This document shows positions 28,800 to 39,129 of a DNA stretch of 64,000 nucleotides, piece after piece (positions within the stretch are counted from its first letter, which is position 1; the number at the start of each line of letters is the position of its first letter). This stretch comes from Roseateles noduli (GTDB lineage Bacteria > Pseudomonadota > Gammaproteobacteria > Burkholderiales > Burkholderiaceae_C). The notes beneath the pieces are model-generated. The model was not told the DNA's origin. It did no database searches and was given only the letters and a program-made list of their open reading frames with translations. The stretch is taken from assembly GCA_002205125.1 (NCBI GenBank), contig NIOE01000004.1:124001-188000 (forward strand). The letters are read 5' to 3'. The translations under genes and the position numbers were made by a program.

Positions 28800-29417
28800 A
28801 TGAGTGACTCCCCCACGGCTCCCGAAGCCGCCGGTACGACCGGCAAGACCTGGCCCCATGAGCGAAGCGAATTGCGCCGCGCCTTGCTGGCGCGACGCCG
28901 TGAATGGTGGGCCGGTCCCGAGGCGCGTCTCGCGGCCGACAAGCTGGGCGAGCAGCTGCTTCCGCTGCTGCGCCAGCTCGAGCCGCTGACCCTCGGCCTC
29001 TACTGGCCCCTGGAGGGTGAATTTAACGCAGCGGCCTGGGCCTCGACCCACAAGCTCGGGGGGGAGATGCAATTGGCGCTGCCCTTCGCGCGTAAAGCCG
29101 GCGATCGCGGACCCGCCTCGATGGATTTCCGACGCTGGGACGGGCTGGAGCCGACGATGAAGGATGAGTGCGGCATTCCCAGCTCGACCGGCGCTGTGCT
29201 GGTGCCGGAGGTGCTGCTGGTGCCGTGCCTGGGCTACACGCGGGAAGGATTCCGGCTGGGCTACGGTGGCGGCTACTTCGACCGCTGGATCGAGGCGCAT
29301 CCCGGCGTCACGACGATCGGGCTGGGCTGGAGCTGCTGCGAAGCGGCCTTCGACGTGCAACCGCATGACCAGGCACTGACCGTGGTGCTGACCGAGCGCG
29401 AACTCATCGCGCCCTGA
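28800..29417 (+). CDS. 5-formyltetrahydrofolate cyclo-ligase, copy 1
   Basis: 205 residues. Converts 5-formyl-THF to 5,10-methenyl-THF with ATP, salvaging a folate storage form. N-terminal ERSELRRALLARRR, the substrate-site LYWPLEGEFN, and the complete phosphate-binding loop GYGGGYFDRW identify it. In this order the gene commonly sits next to slt. A divergent paralog is found at 31498. Promoter elements must lie inside the slt 5' coding region given the 11-bp gap. Confidence 0.92.
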   Translation: MSDSPTAPEAAGTTGKTWPHERSELRRALLARRREWWAGPEARLAADKLGEQLLPLLRQLEPLTLGLYWPLEGEFNAAAWASTHKLGGEMQLALPFARKAGDRGPASMDFRRWDGLEPTMKDECGIPSSTGAVLVPEVLLVPCLGYTREGFRLGYGGGYFDRWIEAHPGVTTIGLGWSCCEAAFDVQPHDQALTVVLTERELIAP

Positions 29418-29422
29418 TCGGC

Positions 29423-30406
29423 TCAGCCCGAGTTCTCATCCACCGGCGGATCCGGCTCGCCGATCGCGCGGCGGGTGATCGCCGCCTGCTCGCTGATCCA
29501 TTGCGCGAATTCGGCGACCTCGGGCCGCGCCCGGCCATGCTCCGACATCATGAGCCAGTACACCGTCGGGCAATCGGTGCGACCGGCCTCGCCGAAGGGC
29601 TCGACCAGTTCGCCCCGCTCCAGCGCCTCATAGATCATCGGCAGCCGCGCCAGCGCCACCGCCTGGCCCGACACCGCCGCCTGGATCTGCTGGTAGGTGA
29701 AGTTCAGGTACATCCAGCGCCGCGGCTGCAGGTCCGGCGCGCCGTGCAGCGCCAGCCAGCGCCGCCAGCTCAGGAACAGGCCGCTGGGACGCTGATCGTC
29801 CTCCTCCGCCAGCGTGTACTGGCGCAGGTCGGCGGCCTGGCTCAGCGGCGGCCCCTGGCCCTCCTGGGCCTGCTTGGCGACCCACGGATTCACCACCGGC
29901 GTCAGCATCTCGCCGAACATCCGCCGCGCCGTCGGCGCCACCCGGTTGGGCGCGGCGTAGCGCAGCGCGACGTCGAACTCGCTGTCGTCGATCTCGACGA
30001 GTTGGTCCAGCGCCGAGACGCGGATGTCCATGTCCGGATGCTCGCGCTGGAAGGCTTCCAGCCGTGGGATCAGCCACAACGACGCGAACGACGCGAAGGT
30101 CGTCACGTTCACCACGCGCCGCCCGCGCGTCGTCCGGATCTGGCGCACGGTGCTGTCCAGCCGCTCCAGCATGGGCTCCACGGCCGACAGCAGCAGCTTG
30201 CCGTCCGGCGCCAGCTCCACATGCCGCGTGCCGCGCTTGAAGAGCGTCGCGCCCAGTTCCTCCTCCAGCGACCGGATCTGCCGGCTGATGGCGGACTGGG
30301 TCAGGTAGAGCTCCTCGGCGGCGGCGCTGAAGCTCAGCCGCCGGGCCACGGCCTCGAAGGCGCGCAGCGGACCGACGGCGAGCGGACGATGGCGGGTCGG
30401 ATTCAT
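29423..30406 (-). CDS. LysR-family transcriptional regulator (GcvA-like)
   Basis: 327 residues. The N-terminal winged HTH is LRAFEAVARRLSFSAAAEEL...LTQSAISRQIRSLEEELG; the rest is a periplasmic-binding-like co-inducer domain in the GcvA subgroup (VVNVTTFASFASLWLIPRL). Divergent from the DUF2917 gene with 126 bp between them, a pairing I recall from other Burkholderiales, so that gene is the likely target. The gene converges on cyclo-ligase copy 1 with a 5-bp gap. Confidence 0.92.
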   Translation of the reverse strand: MNPTRHRPLAVGPLRAFEAVARRLSFSAAAEELYLTQSAISRQIRSLEEELGATLFKRGTRHVELAPDGKLLLSAVEPMLERLDSTVRQIRTTRGRRVVNVTTFASFASLWLIPRLEAFQREHPDMDIRVSALDQLVEIDDSEFDVALRYAAPNRVAPTARRMFGEMLTPVVNPWVAKQAQEGQGPPLSQAADLRQYTLAEEDDQRPSGLFLSWRRWLALHGAPDLQPRRWMYLNFTYQQIQAAVSGQAVALARLPMIYEALERGELVEPFGEAGRTDCPTVYWLMMSEHGRARPEVAEFAQWISEQAAITRRAIGEPDPPVDENSG

Positions 30407-30532
30407 GAGCGGATGGTATCAATCGATGCTGCAAGACTCATTGGACCGGCATGCGGGTCAACCCTACTATCTATCCATGTCCACGAGGAACGCCGCCGGT
30501 GCGCGGACCGCCCGATGGACCGGGAGTCGATC

Positions 30533-30895
30533 ATGAACGTCATGCAAAAGTCATCAATCCAGGTCAGCCGCGACGACGCCGCGTGGACCTTGTCACAGGG
30601 CGAGGCCATGAGCCTGCCGATCGGCCCGGGCCGACGTGAACTGCATGTGCTCGACGGTCGCGTCTGGGTGACGCAACGCGGCGACCTGAACCTGCCCGCG
30701 CAGGACTTCTGGCTGTCGGCCGGCGAAACGCTGGAAGTCGCCAGCGGCACCGAACTCGTCGTCGAAGCCTGGCCGACCGCCCGCTTCCAGCTGATGGTGC
30801 CGCCGCAGGTCTGCGCCAACCAGTTGGCGCGCCGCGTCGTCAGCCGCCTGCCTTCTTTCGGGCAGCTGTTCGGCCAGCGCCTGGCGAACGCCTGA
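30533..30895 (+). CDS. DUF2917 family protein
   Basis: 120 residues. The core SLPIGPGRRELHVLDGRVWV...DFWLSAGETLEV matches DUF2917, a short cupin-like beta-rich domain of unknown function frequent in Burkholderiales beside LysR genes. No signal or membrane segment. Its 3' end overlaps the convergent TfoX-like gene by 56 bp. Confidence 0.8.
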   Translation: MNVMQKSSIQVSRDDAAWTLSQGEAMSLPIGPGRRELHVLDGRVWVTQRGDLNLPAQDFWLSAGETLEVASGTELVVEAWPTARFQLMVPPQVCANQLARRVVSRLPSFGQLFGQRLANA

Positions 30896-31397
30896 CCGTC
30901 GGAGACTTCGTCGTGACGCCCTTCAGCGCCCTGGCCGGTTTCTCCTTCGTGTCGGTCCTCGGCTCGGCGCTGGTGCCGGCGCTCTTCTTCGGCGTCCTGG
31001 CCTTCGGCTTCGCATTGGCGGAGCGCAAGGCCGACTCCATCGCCAGCCGCCCCCAGGGCAGCATGAGCGCGGGCGATTCCAGCGTCTCCTCCGGCGGCCG
31101 GAAGTAATTCAGGCTGGCGACGTCCTGTCGCCCGTCCTTGCCGGTCTTCAAATACCGGAACGGCTCGCAGCCGGCGTCCACGTAGCGGGACTGGCTGGCG
31201 GCGTCCGCCTTCAGGTAGAGCTCGTCGCGGCTGATGATGGCCAGGAACAGGCCGTCCACGTACAGCCCGAAGCCCCCGAACATCCGCCGCGCCAGCACCG
31301 CCCCGAGCGGGGCCAGCAACTCCATGCAGTGATTCGCGAAGTCCGCGCCGGCGCCGGTGACGCGGCGGACGGTTCCCGTGGTGGTCGTGCGTGCCAT
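30840..31397 (-). CDS. TfoX/Sxy N-terminal domain protein with basic tail
   Basis: 185 residues. The TfoX_N domain (about 18-110) is clear: FANHCMELLAPLGAVLARRM FGGFGLY-type core, LKADAASQSRY, and SLNYFRPPEETLE. In gammaproteobacteria TfoX/Sxy activates competence genes with CRP; stand-alone N-domains elsewhere have no proven role. The last 65 residues are Lys/Arg/Ala/Pro-rich, histone-tail-like, and may bind nucleic acid. The tail coding region overlaps DUF2917 on the other strand. Confidence 0.82.
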   Translation of the reverse strand: MARTTTTGTVRRVTGAGADFANHCMELLAPLGAVLARRMFGGFGLYVDGLFLAIISRDELYLKADAASQSRYVDAGCEPFRYLKTGKDGRQDVASLNYFRPPEETLESPALMLPWGRLAMESALRSANAKPKARTPKKSAGTSAEPRTDTKEKPARALKGVTTKSPTVRRSPGAGRTAARKKAGG

Positions 31398-31497
31398 GGC
31401 GTGGACTCTAGATCAGCGCTGGCGCCCTGTCCGCGAGGCGGCCACAATGGCCCGCACCAGGACCCGTCGGGTCCGCAAGGGAAGGCGAAAGGGCTGG

Positions 31498-32091
31498 ATG
31501 GATCCGAACGACAAGCTGCCGATCTCCGAAGACCGCCAGGCGCTGCGCGAGCGCCTCATCCGTGAGCGCCTGGACCTGCCGGGCCGACTGGAACTCGCCG
31601 ACGTCGTCCAGAGCGTGCTGCGCGTCTGGCTGGTCGGGCGCAAGGAAAAGCGCATCGCCGCCTACTGGCCCATCAAGGGGGAATTCGATCCGCTGCCGGC
31701 GCTGTACCGCTGGAGCGAGGTCGACAGCGACCGCCGCATCGGCTTGCCCGTCGTCGATCGCGAGGAGGGGCGGCTGCGATTCCACGTCTGGTATCCCGGC
31801 TGCCCGATGGAAGAGGACGCCACCGGCATCACCAAGCCCAAGGACACCGAGGCCTTCGATCCGGAACTCCTGTTGCTGCCCTGCCTCGGCTACGGACCCG
31901 GCGGCATCCGCATGGGCTATGGCGGCGGCTTCATGCTGCGCACGATCGCGCAGATCCAGCCCAGGCCGGTGGTCGTCGGCGTCGGTTTCAGCCACGGCTT
32001 CCAACCGACGCTGACCGCCCAGCCGAACGACGTGCGGCTCGATGCGATGCTGACCGAGATGGGCGTCGTCTGGGAGAATTCCCGCGCATGA
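31498..32091 (+). CDS. 5-formyltetrahydrofolate cyclo-ligase-like protein, copy 2
   Basis: 197 residues from ATG 31498 (purine-rich GAAAGGG before it); ATG 31447 would add a basic MARTRTRRVRKGRRKG leader. Shares AAYWPIKGEFD, LLLLPCLGYGPGGIRMGYGGG with the family, but the loop reads GYGGGFMLRT where active enzymes and copy 1 have GYGGGYFDR, so the Asp-Arg pair is gone. It may have changed substrate or activity. Overlaps pepQ by 4 bp (ATGA). Confidence 0.82.
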   Translation: MDPNDKLPISEDRQALRERLIRERLDLPGRLELADVVQSVLRVWLVGRKEKRIAAYWPIKGEFDPLPALYRWSEVDSDRRIGLPVVDREEGRLRFHVWYPGCPMEEDATGITKPKDTEAFDPELLLLPCLGYGPGGIRMGYGGGFMLRTIAQIQPRPVVVGVGFSHGFQPTLTAQPNDVRLDAMLTEMGVVWENSRA

Positions 32092-33422
32092 GTTCCGCTG
32101 ATCCCCACGCCCTGAACGCCCTCTACGCCGCCCACCTCGCGGAGCAGCAGCGCCGCACCGAACACGCGCTGCAGCGCGGCGGATTCGACGCCCTGCTGAT
32201 CGCGTCGGGGATCGAGAAGTTCGCCTTCCTCGACGACCGTCCCTACGTCTTCCAGCCGAATCCGCACTTCAAGCTGTGGGTGCCGCTCATCCGTCATCCG
32301 GACAGCTGGCTGGTGATCCGTCCCGGGCACCAGCCGCGTCTGGTCTATGTGCAGCCGGAGGACTACTGGCACGTGCCGCCCGAGGCGCCGAGCGGTTTCT
32401 GGGTCGACCACTTCGAGCTGATCGTCGTCCGCAAGCCGGAGGAGGCGCTGCCCTACCTGCAGGTGCCGGGCACGCTGGCGATCGTCGGCGAAGCGGATGC
32501 GGCGCTGGGCGACATCGTCCCGAACAACCCGCCCGAGGTGCTGAACCCGCTGCACTACGCGCGGGCCGCGAAGACCGGCTACGAACTGCTGCGCCTGCGT
32601 GAAGCATCGGCGCTGGGCGCCAAGGCGCATCTCGCGTCGCAGCGCGCCTTCCGCGAAGGGCTGTCCGAGGCGGCCATCCACAACGCCTACCTCGACGCCT
32701 GCGGCTTCGCCGAGCGTGATCTGCCCTACGGCAACATCGTCGCGCTCAACGAGCACGCGGCGGTGCTGCACTATCAGTACCAGGACCAGCGCGCCCCGGC
32801 GCAATCGCTGTCGCTGCTGGTGGACGCGGGCGCGCACAGCTGCGGCTACGCGTCGGACATCACCCGCACGACCGGCAACGGCGACGCCACTTTCCAGGCG
32901 CTGATCGATGCGATGGAAGCGGCGCAGCTGCGTCTGGTCGACCGCGTGCGCGCCGGCGTCGACTACCGCGACATCCACCTGGCCTCGCACCGCGAGACCG
33001 CCGGCGTGCTGCGCCAGCTCGGCATCGTGAAGATGGACGAGGAGGCGATGCTCGCGCAGGGCGTGACCTCCCTCTTCCTGCCGCACGGCATCGGCCATCT
33101 GCTGGGCCTGCAGGTCCACGACATCGGCGGCTTCATGGCCGGCGAAGACGGCGGCACGATCGCCAAACCGGACGGCCATCCCTACCTGCGCCTGACGCGC
33201 GTGCTGCAGCCCGGCATGGTGGTGACCATCGAGCCGGGGCTCTACTTCATTCCGATGCTGCTGGACAAGCTGCGTGCGACGCCCGCAGCCGCGAACGTGG
33301 ATTGGGCGCTGGTGAAGCACCTGAGCGCCTTCGGCGGCGTCCGCATCGAGGACGACGTCGCCTGCCGCGCGGAAGGCGCGCCGGAGAACCTGACGCGGGA
33401 TGCGTTCGCGGCGCTGAGCTGA
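32088..33422 (+). CDS. pepQ: Xaa-Pro dipeptidase (M24B)
   Basis: 444 residues. Pita-bread metalloprotease that splits X-Pro dipeptides. Metal ligands: LLVDAGAHSCGYASDITRT (two Asp), LPHGIGHLLGLQVHD (His), TIEPGLYF (Glu) and GGVRIEDDV (Glu). N-terminal domain has the PepQ features FKLWVPL and YWHVPPE. Translationally coupled to cyclo-ligase copy 2 and ended by the terminator at 33442. Confidence 0.94.
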   Translation: MSSADPHALNALYAAHLAEQQRRTEHALQRGGFDALLIASGIEKFAFLDDRPYVFQPNPHFKLWVPLIRHPDSWLVIRPGHQPRLVYVQPEDYWHVPPEAPSGFWVDHFELIVVRKPEEALPYLQVPGTLAIVGEADAALGDIVPNNPPEVLNPLHYARAAKTGYELLRLREASALGAKAHLASQRAFREGLSEAAIHNAYLDACGFAERDLPYGNIVALNEHAAVLHYQYQDQRAPAQSLSLLVDAGAHSCGYASDITRTTGNGDATFQALIDAMEAAQLRLVDRVRAGVDYRDIHLASHRETAGVLRQLGIVKMDEEAMLAQGVTSLFLPHGIGHLLGLQVHDIGGFMAGEDGGTIAKPDGHPYLRLTRVLQPGMVVTIEPGLYFIPMLLDKLRATPAAANVDWALVKHLSAFGGVRIEDDVACRAEGAPENLTRDAFAALS

Positions 33423-33441
33423 AACGCTGACGCACCATGAA

Positions 33442-33471
33442 GAAGGGGTCCTCGCGGACCCCTTCGTTCTT
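33442..33471. terminator. Bidirectional terminator between pepQ and the PEP-CTERM gene
   Basis: Perfect 10-bp stem GAAGGGGTCC/GGACCCCTTC with a TCGC loop, then GTTCTTGT on the plus side; the minus side has less T. It lies between convergent genes. Confidence 0.8.
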
Positions 33472-33499
33472 GTCGACGGCGGGCCGGAGCCCGCATCGA

Positions 33500-34063
33500 T
33501 CACGCCTTGCGGCGGCGGGCGACGCCCAGGCCCACCAGGGCCAGGCCGACCAGGGCCAGCGAGCCCGGTTCCGGCACGGTCGTCAGCTGCAGGTTCCAGC
33601 TGTTGATCACACCGACGTCCGCCGCGGCCATGTCGGCCACGCGCAGCGTCCACAGGCCGAAGGCGTCCTGGCCGTTGAAGGCCGACAGCAGTCCTTCCGC
33701 GCGGAAGGTGCCGGTGAACGGCGCGGCGGCGTTGCCGATCAGCGAGACGGCCGAGTCGTCGAACACGGTGTTGATGAAGTTGTCGCCGGAGCCACCGCGA
33801 CGGTTGCTCAGCAGCACCGAGGTGCCCGTCGGGGAGATCAGCCAGATCGCCAGGTCGCCGTCGTAGGTGTGGCGCAGGTCGACGATGGAGACGTTCACGT
33901 CGCTCAGCGTGCCGTGCGAGCCGACGTTGATCGTCGAGTTCACGGTGCACAGGTCGCAGATGGTCGTCGTCGTGGTCGAAGGCACGGTCACCACGGCGGC
34001 CTGGGCGGCGAAGGCGGTGGTCAGGGAGGCGGCGCAGACGGCCAGGAGTTGCTTGATGTTCAT
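33500..34063 (-). CDS. PEP-CTERM protein with proprotein-convertase P-like domain
   Basis: 187 residues from ATG 34063. Signal peptide (LLAVCAASLTTAFAAQA), then a jelly-roll P-like domain: VSIVDLRHTYDGDLAIWLIS, GDNFINTVFDD, LLSAFNGQDAFGLWTLRVAD, NSWNLQL. P domains usually follow subtilisin proteases; here the domain stands alone. The C-terminus is a textbook PEP-CTERM: VPEPGSLALVGLALVG then RRRKA. Exosortase is not in the window. Likely a surface or matrix protein. Confidence 0.92.
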   Translation of the reverse strand: MNIKQLLAVCAASLTTAFAAQAAVVTVPSTTTTTICDLCTVNSTINVGSHGTLSDVNVSIVDLRHTYDGDLAIWLISPTGTSVLLSNRRGGSGDNFINTVFDDSAVSLIGNAAAPFTGTFRAEGLLSAFNGQDAFGLWTLRVADMAAADVGVINSWNLQLTTVPEPGSLALVGLALVGLGVARRRKA

Positions 34064-34232
34064 GGGAGTCACAGACTGGGGAGGTGTGTGACTCCCTGTA
34101 AGCAGCACGCGTGCCAACAAGTTAGGGATGGCGCTCCATCCCGTGATGTGTCAGGTATTTAGCGCTGCTTCTGTGAACAAATGCCAGTGGCGAAAGCGCG
34201 TCCCTGTTCGGGACTGTCAAGAATCCCGACGC

Positions 34233-34889
34233 TCAGAACCGGTAGCCGACGCCCACGCCCACGAGCAGCGGATCGACCTTGAACTTGCCGAGGTTCACGC
34301 CCTTGGAGCGCACTTCCGTGCCCATCTGGAGCTTCTTCACGTCGACGTTGATCGACCACTGCTTGTCGAACATCACGTCGAAGCCGGCCTGGGCCGCCAG
34401 GCCGACGCTGTTCTTCTTGATGGTGGGCGCCAGCTGCGCCTGCACGGCGGGATCGAAGCGGACGTCGGAGAAGCTCGTGTAGTTCAGGCCCGCGCCCACG
34501 TAAGGGCGGAAGCTGCCTTCCGGGTTGAAGTGGTACTGCAGCGTGAGCGTCGGCGGCAGTTGCTTCACCGTGCCGATCTGCTGGCCCTTGCTGTAGAGCT
34601 TGTGGCGCTGCGGCACCGTCAGGACCAGCTCGGCGGCCCAGTTCGGCGCCATGAAATAGCTGAGGTCGACTTCAGGGATGGTCTTGCGGCTCAGCGACAG
34701 GCCCAGGCCGGTCTTGTCCTTCTCCGCCGGGTCGACGTTCACCGCGCGGGCGCGGAGCACCCAGGGGGCGTTCTGCGCGTGGGCCGCGGGCGCCATCGCG
34801 GTGGCCAGGGCGGCGAGCGCGATGCCGGCGGCAATCCCGGGACGGCGAGCGGCGGAACGGAAAGAGGCGAGGGTGGGGGTACGGGACAT
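34233..34889 (-). CDS. OmpW-family outer-membrane protein, second copy
   Basis: 218 residues. A longish signal ends APAAHAQN; barrel strands include WVLRARAVNVDP, EVDLSYFMAPNWAAELVLTV, PPTLTLQYHF, RPYVGAGLNYTSF and the terminal VGVGVGYRF. This copy is closer to canonical OmpW than the one at 16393 in its RARAVNVDP start. Expected to form a small hydrophobic-solute channel. The 170 bp to the preceding PEP-CTERM gene hold only promoter-like AT-rich DNA. Confidence 0.92.
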   Translation of the reverse strand: MSRTPTLASFRSAARRPGIAAGIALAALATAMAPAAHAQNAPWVLRARAVNVDPAEKDKTGLGLSLSRKTIPEVDLSYFMAPNWAAELVLTVPQRHKLYSKGQQIGTVKQLPPTLTLQYHFNPEGSFRPYVGAGLNYTSFSDVRFDPAVQAQLAPTIKKNSVGLAAQAGFDVMFDKQWSINVDVKKLQMGTEVRSKGVNLGKFKVDPLLVGVGVGYRF

Positions 34890-35018
34890 GCGGTCACTCC
34901 GGGTCGATGGGAAGACCGGGATTGAACGCGGGCCGCGCCGTCAGAACCTTGACCGTTCACAAGGAACGGCGGCGAACCGGCGCGGTTCCCTGCGACGGCG
35001 CGAAGCGCTTGCGTCTTA

Positions 35019-35867
35019 TCAAGCTTTCGCGGCGAGACCGAGGCGTTCACACAACGCCAGCGTGAGCGCGCTCTGGTTGAGCGAATAGAAATGCAGCGCC
35101 GGCACGCCGCCAGCGATCAGGCGTTCGCACAGGCGGGTGACGACATCCAGGCCGAAGGCGCGCACCGAGGCGGCGTCGTCCATGTAGCCTTCCATCTTCA
35201 GCGCGACCCAGCGCGGGATCTCGATGCCGTCGCGCTGCGCGAACTGCGCGATCCGCGAGAAGTTGTTGATCGGCATGATGCCCGGCACGATGGGCACCTC
35301 CACGCCGATCGCCCGCGTGGCGTCGACGAAATGGAAGTAGGCGTCGGGGTTGTAGAAGAACTGCGTGATCGCGCCGCTGGCGCCGGCTCGCACCTTGTCG
35401 GCGAAGAATTGCAGGTCGCGCGCCGCGTAGCGCTGCTGCGGGTGGTACTCGGGATAGGCCGCGACCTCGATGTCCCAGTCCGCGCCCTGCGTCTCGCGGA
35501 TGAAGCGCACCAGTTCGGACGCGTAGCGGAACTCGCCCGCCGTCGCCGTGCCGCTGGGCAGGTCGCCGCGCAGCGCGACGACGCGCCGGATGTTCTGGTC
35601 GCGGTAGGTCGCCAGGATCTCGGCGATGTTCTCGCGCGTGGAGCCGACGCAGGACAGGTGCGGCGCCGCGTCGAAGCCCTGCGCGGCGATGTCGGCGACG
35701 GTCGACAGCGTCTTCTCGCGTGTCGAGCCGCCGGCGCCGTAGGTGACGCTGAAGTACTGCGGATTCACCGCGCGCAGCTCCTGCACGACCGTCTTCAGCT
35801 TCTCCGTGCCGACGGGCGTGTTGGGCGGGAAGAATTCGATGCTGACAGGCGTCTTGGGCGTCGTCAT
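35019..35867 (-). CDS. metF: Methylenetetrahydrofolate reductase
   Basis: 282 residues. Reduces 5,10-methylene-THF to 5-methyl-THF, the methyl donor for methionine. SIEFFPPNTPVG with the catalytic Glu, FSVTYGAGGSTR, ALRGDLPSG and FFYNPDAYFHFVD are all family motifs. TIM-barrel FAD enzyme. Its ATG overlaps the tlyA stop by 4 bp; with ahcY upstream it forms an SAH-riboswitch-led operon. Confidence 0.96.
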   Translation of the reverse strand: MTTPKTPVSIEFFPPNTPVGTEKLKTVVQELRAVNPQYFSVTYGAGGSTREKTLSTVADIAAQGFDAAPHLSCVGSTRENIAEILATYRDQNIRRVVALRGDLPSGTATAGEFRYASELVRFIRETQGADWDIEVAAYPEYHPQQRYAARDLQFFADKVRAGASGAITQFFYNPDAYFHFVDATRAIGVEVPIVPGIMPINNFSRIAQFAQRDGIEIPRWVALKMEGYMDDAASVRAFGLDVVTRLCERLIAGGVPALHFYSLNQSALTLALCERLGLAAKA

Positions 35868-36595
35868 GGTTTCTGGACCCAGATGAAGAATTCGGTGTTG
35901 CCGTCGCCGCCGGTGACCGGGCTTTCGAACCAGCCCTTCACGACGAGGTCGCGCTTCTCGGCGGCCGCCAGGGCCTGCTCCTTGAGCACGACGTATTGCG
36001 ACTTGTCCTTGACGATGCCGTTCTTGTTCAAGGCCTTGGGGCCCAGTTCGTACTGCGGCTTGATCAGCAGCAGCGCCTGGCCCTGCGGCTTGAGCCAGCC
36101 GACCACGTGCTTGAGCGTGCCGATCATCGAGATGAAGCTCAGGTCGCCCACGACCAGGTCGAAGGGTTCGGCGGGGACGTAGTCCTTCACGTGCATGCCT
36201 TCATGGGCGGTCACGCGCGGGTCCGCCTTCAAGGTCTCGTGCAACTGGCTGTGGCCGACATCGATGCCGGTCACATGGGTCGCGCCCGCCTTGAGCAGCA
36301 CGTCGGTGAAACCGCCCGCACTCTGGCCCATGTCCAGCGCCGTGAGGCCCGCCACCGACACGCCGACCTTGGCCAGCGCGCCTTCGAGCTTGAGCCCGCC
36401 GCGCGAGACGTAACGCAGCTCGGCGTCGTCCGTCACGCGCATGGGGGTGCCCTCGGGCAGGTCCTCGCCGCACTTGCGCACGACGGTCCAGCCCTTGGGG
36501 CCTTCCCACTCGACCGCACGTGCGTCGATCAGCCGCTGGGCGGCCGAGCGCGTGGGCGCCAGGCCAAAGGAGAGAAGCAGCTGGTCAGCACGCAT
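35864..36595 (-). CDS. tlyA: TlyA-family rRNA methyltransferase (S4 + FtsJ domains)
   Basis: 243 residues. N-terminal S4 RNA-binding domain (RADQLLLSFGLAPTRSAAQRLI) and FtsJ-type methyltransferase fold: LDMGQSAGGFTDVLLKAGA is the SAM site (usually DxGxSTGGF; here SAG for STG), VVGDLSFISM the catalytic region, LIKPQYELG the last motif. TlyA 2'-O-methylates rRNA in mycobacteria; annotations as hemolysin are historical. Embedded between ahcY and metF, hence likely co-induced when SAH rises. Confidence 0.9.
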   Translation of the reverse strand: MRADQLLLSFGLAPTRSAAQRLIDARAVEWEGPKGWTVVRKCGEDLPEGTPMRVTDDAELRYVSRGGLKLEGALAKVGVSVAGLTALDMGQSAGGFTDVLLKAGATHVTGIDVGHSQLHETLKADPRVTAHEGMHVKDYVPAEPFDLVVGDLSFISMIGTLKHVVGWLKPQGQALLLIKPQYELGPKALNKNGIVKDKSQYVVLKEQALAAAEKRDLVVKGWFESPVTGGDGNTEFFIWVQKP

Positions 36596-36617
36596 GGTCG
36601 GGTCTCGGGTCAGTCAA

Positions 36618-38051
<1,434 letters not shown>

Positions 38052-38170
38052 GCGGACTCCTGCGAGGAAGGGCCGTCGACGCCAGCGATCAGGGCATTGG
38101 GGAGGCGTTTGGAGGGCAATTGCTGGAGCATTTGCCGCTCGGTCCTCACCCGGCCTGCGAAGGGTCGACG

Positions 38171-38265
38171 GGTGAGCGCGGTTGCCATTGCCGCGGGTCT
38201 GTCGCCGCGCGGCGGTTCCGAGCCTGGCCTCGATGGGATGGGAGGTCGCAACGCTCCTCGGAACA
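38171..38265 (-). promoter_or_regulatory. SAH riboswitch upstream of ahcY
   Basis: On the minus strand the RNA begins TTCCGAGGAGCGTTGC and closes a 7-bp P1 with CTCGGAA after [20 protein letters not shown] and CCAGGCUCGG are the conserved core of SAH riboswitches. Downstream GCGCTCACC (plus-strand 38171-38179) can form the pseudoknot with GAGCG. A -10-like TACAAT (38274-38279, minus) is placed to start the RNA a few bases before P1; no good -35 was seen. SAH binding turns expression on in this class, so ahcY-tlyA-metF should rise with SAH. Confidence 0.9.
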
Positions 38266-38337
38266 GCGGCGGATTGTAGTCATGTTCCGGGCGGCGGTTC
38301 GATGACAGCATCGCGGCCGGGGCCACAATCGCCCCCC

Positions 38338-39129
38338 ATGCGAACGATCCCCCCGCTCAGCGACTGCCCCGGTGCGGCCTGGCGCCCCCTGCGCGGCTTG
38401 CTGACGGACATCGACGACACCCTGACGGTGGAGGGCGCCATCGCGCCGGCGGCGCTGGAGGCGCTGCACCGGCTGCATGCCGCCGGCGTGCCGGTCATCG
38501 CGATCACCGGGCGTCCCGCCGGCTGGAGCGAGCCCTTCGCGACGGCCTGGCCCGTGCGGGGGATCGTGGCGGAGAACGGCGGGGTGCTCCTCCATCGGGA
38601 GGGCGACGGCTTGTCGACCGAATTCGCCCAGGACGATGCCACGCGTCTGGAAAACTTCGCGAGGTTGCAGGCGTGCGCGCGGGAGATCGTGGCGACGGTG
38701 CCCGGCGCCGAGCTTGCGCGCGACAGCGCTGGCAGGCTGACCGACATCGCCGTCGACCACAGCGAATTCACGACGCTGGACGACGAGGCGATCGCTGCCG
38801 TCTGCGACCGGATGCGGGCGCATGGGCTGGTGGCGACGGTCAGCTCCATCCACGTCAACGGCTGGATCGGCGATCACAGCAAGTGGACGGCCGCGTCGTG
38901 GGCGGTGAAGCGGCTGACGGGCCTGGATTTCGATCCCGCCGAGTGGGTGTATGTGGGCGACTCGACGAACGATCAGCTGATGTTCGAACGGATGCCGCTG
39001 ACGGTGGGCGTGGCCAACATCGCGCGTTTCCTGCCGATGCTGGACCACCCGCCGGCTTACGTGACCGCGACCGAGCGCGGCGACGGCTTCGCGGAAGTGG
39101 CTCGGGCGTTGCTGACAGCGCGCGGGTAG
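38338..39129 (+). CDS. HAD-superfamily (subfamily IIB) hydrolase
   Basis: 263 residues from ATG 38338. Motif I LLTDIDDTLT (two catalytic Asp), motif II AITGRPAGW, motif III Lys in DHSKWTAASWAV, and motif IV YVGDSTNDQLMF, with a IIB cap domain between. Relatives are Cof-like sugar phosphatases and mannosyl/sucrose-phosphate phosphatases. Divergent from the ahcY operon. Its last 73 bp overlap the opposing gene at 39057. Confidence 0.88.
   Translation: MRTIPPLSDCPGAAWRPLRGLLTDIDDTLTVEGAIAPAALEALHRLHAAGVPVIAITGRPAGWSEPFATAWPVRGIVAENGGVLLHREGDGLSTEFAQDDATRLENFARLQACAREIVATVPGAELARDSAGRLTDIAVDHSEFTTLDDEAIAAVCDRMRAHGLVATVSSIHVNGWIGDHSKWTAASWAVKRLTGLDFDPAEWVYVGDSTNDQLMFERMPLTVGVANIARFLPMLDHPPAYVTATERGDGFAEVARALLTARG

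Noticed and set aside
30913-31107. 64-codon plus-strand frame with a hydrophobic start (VTPFSALAGFSFVSVLGSAL)
   Set aside because: It mirrors the TfoX-like gene tail on the other strand and has no ribosome site.
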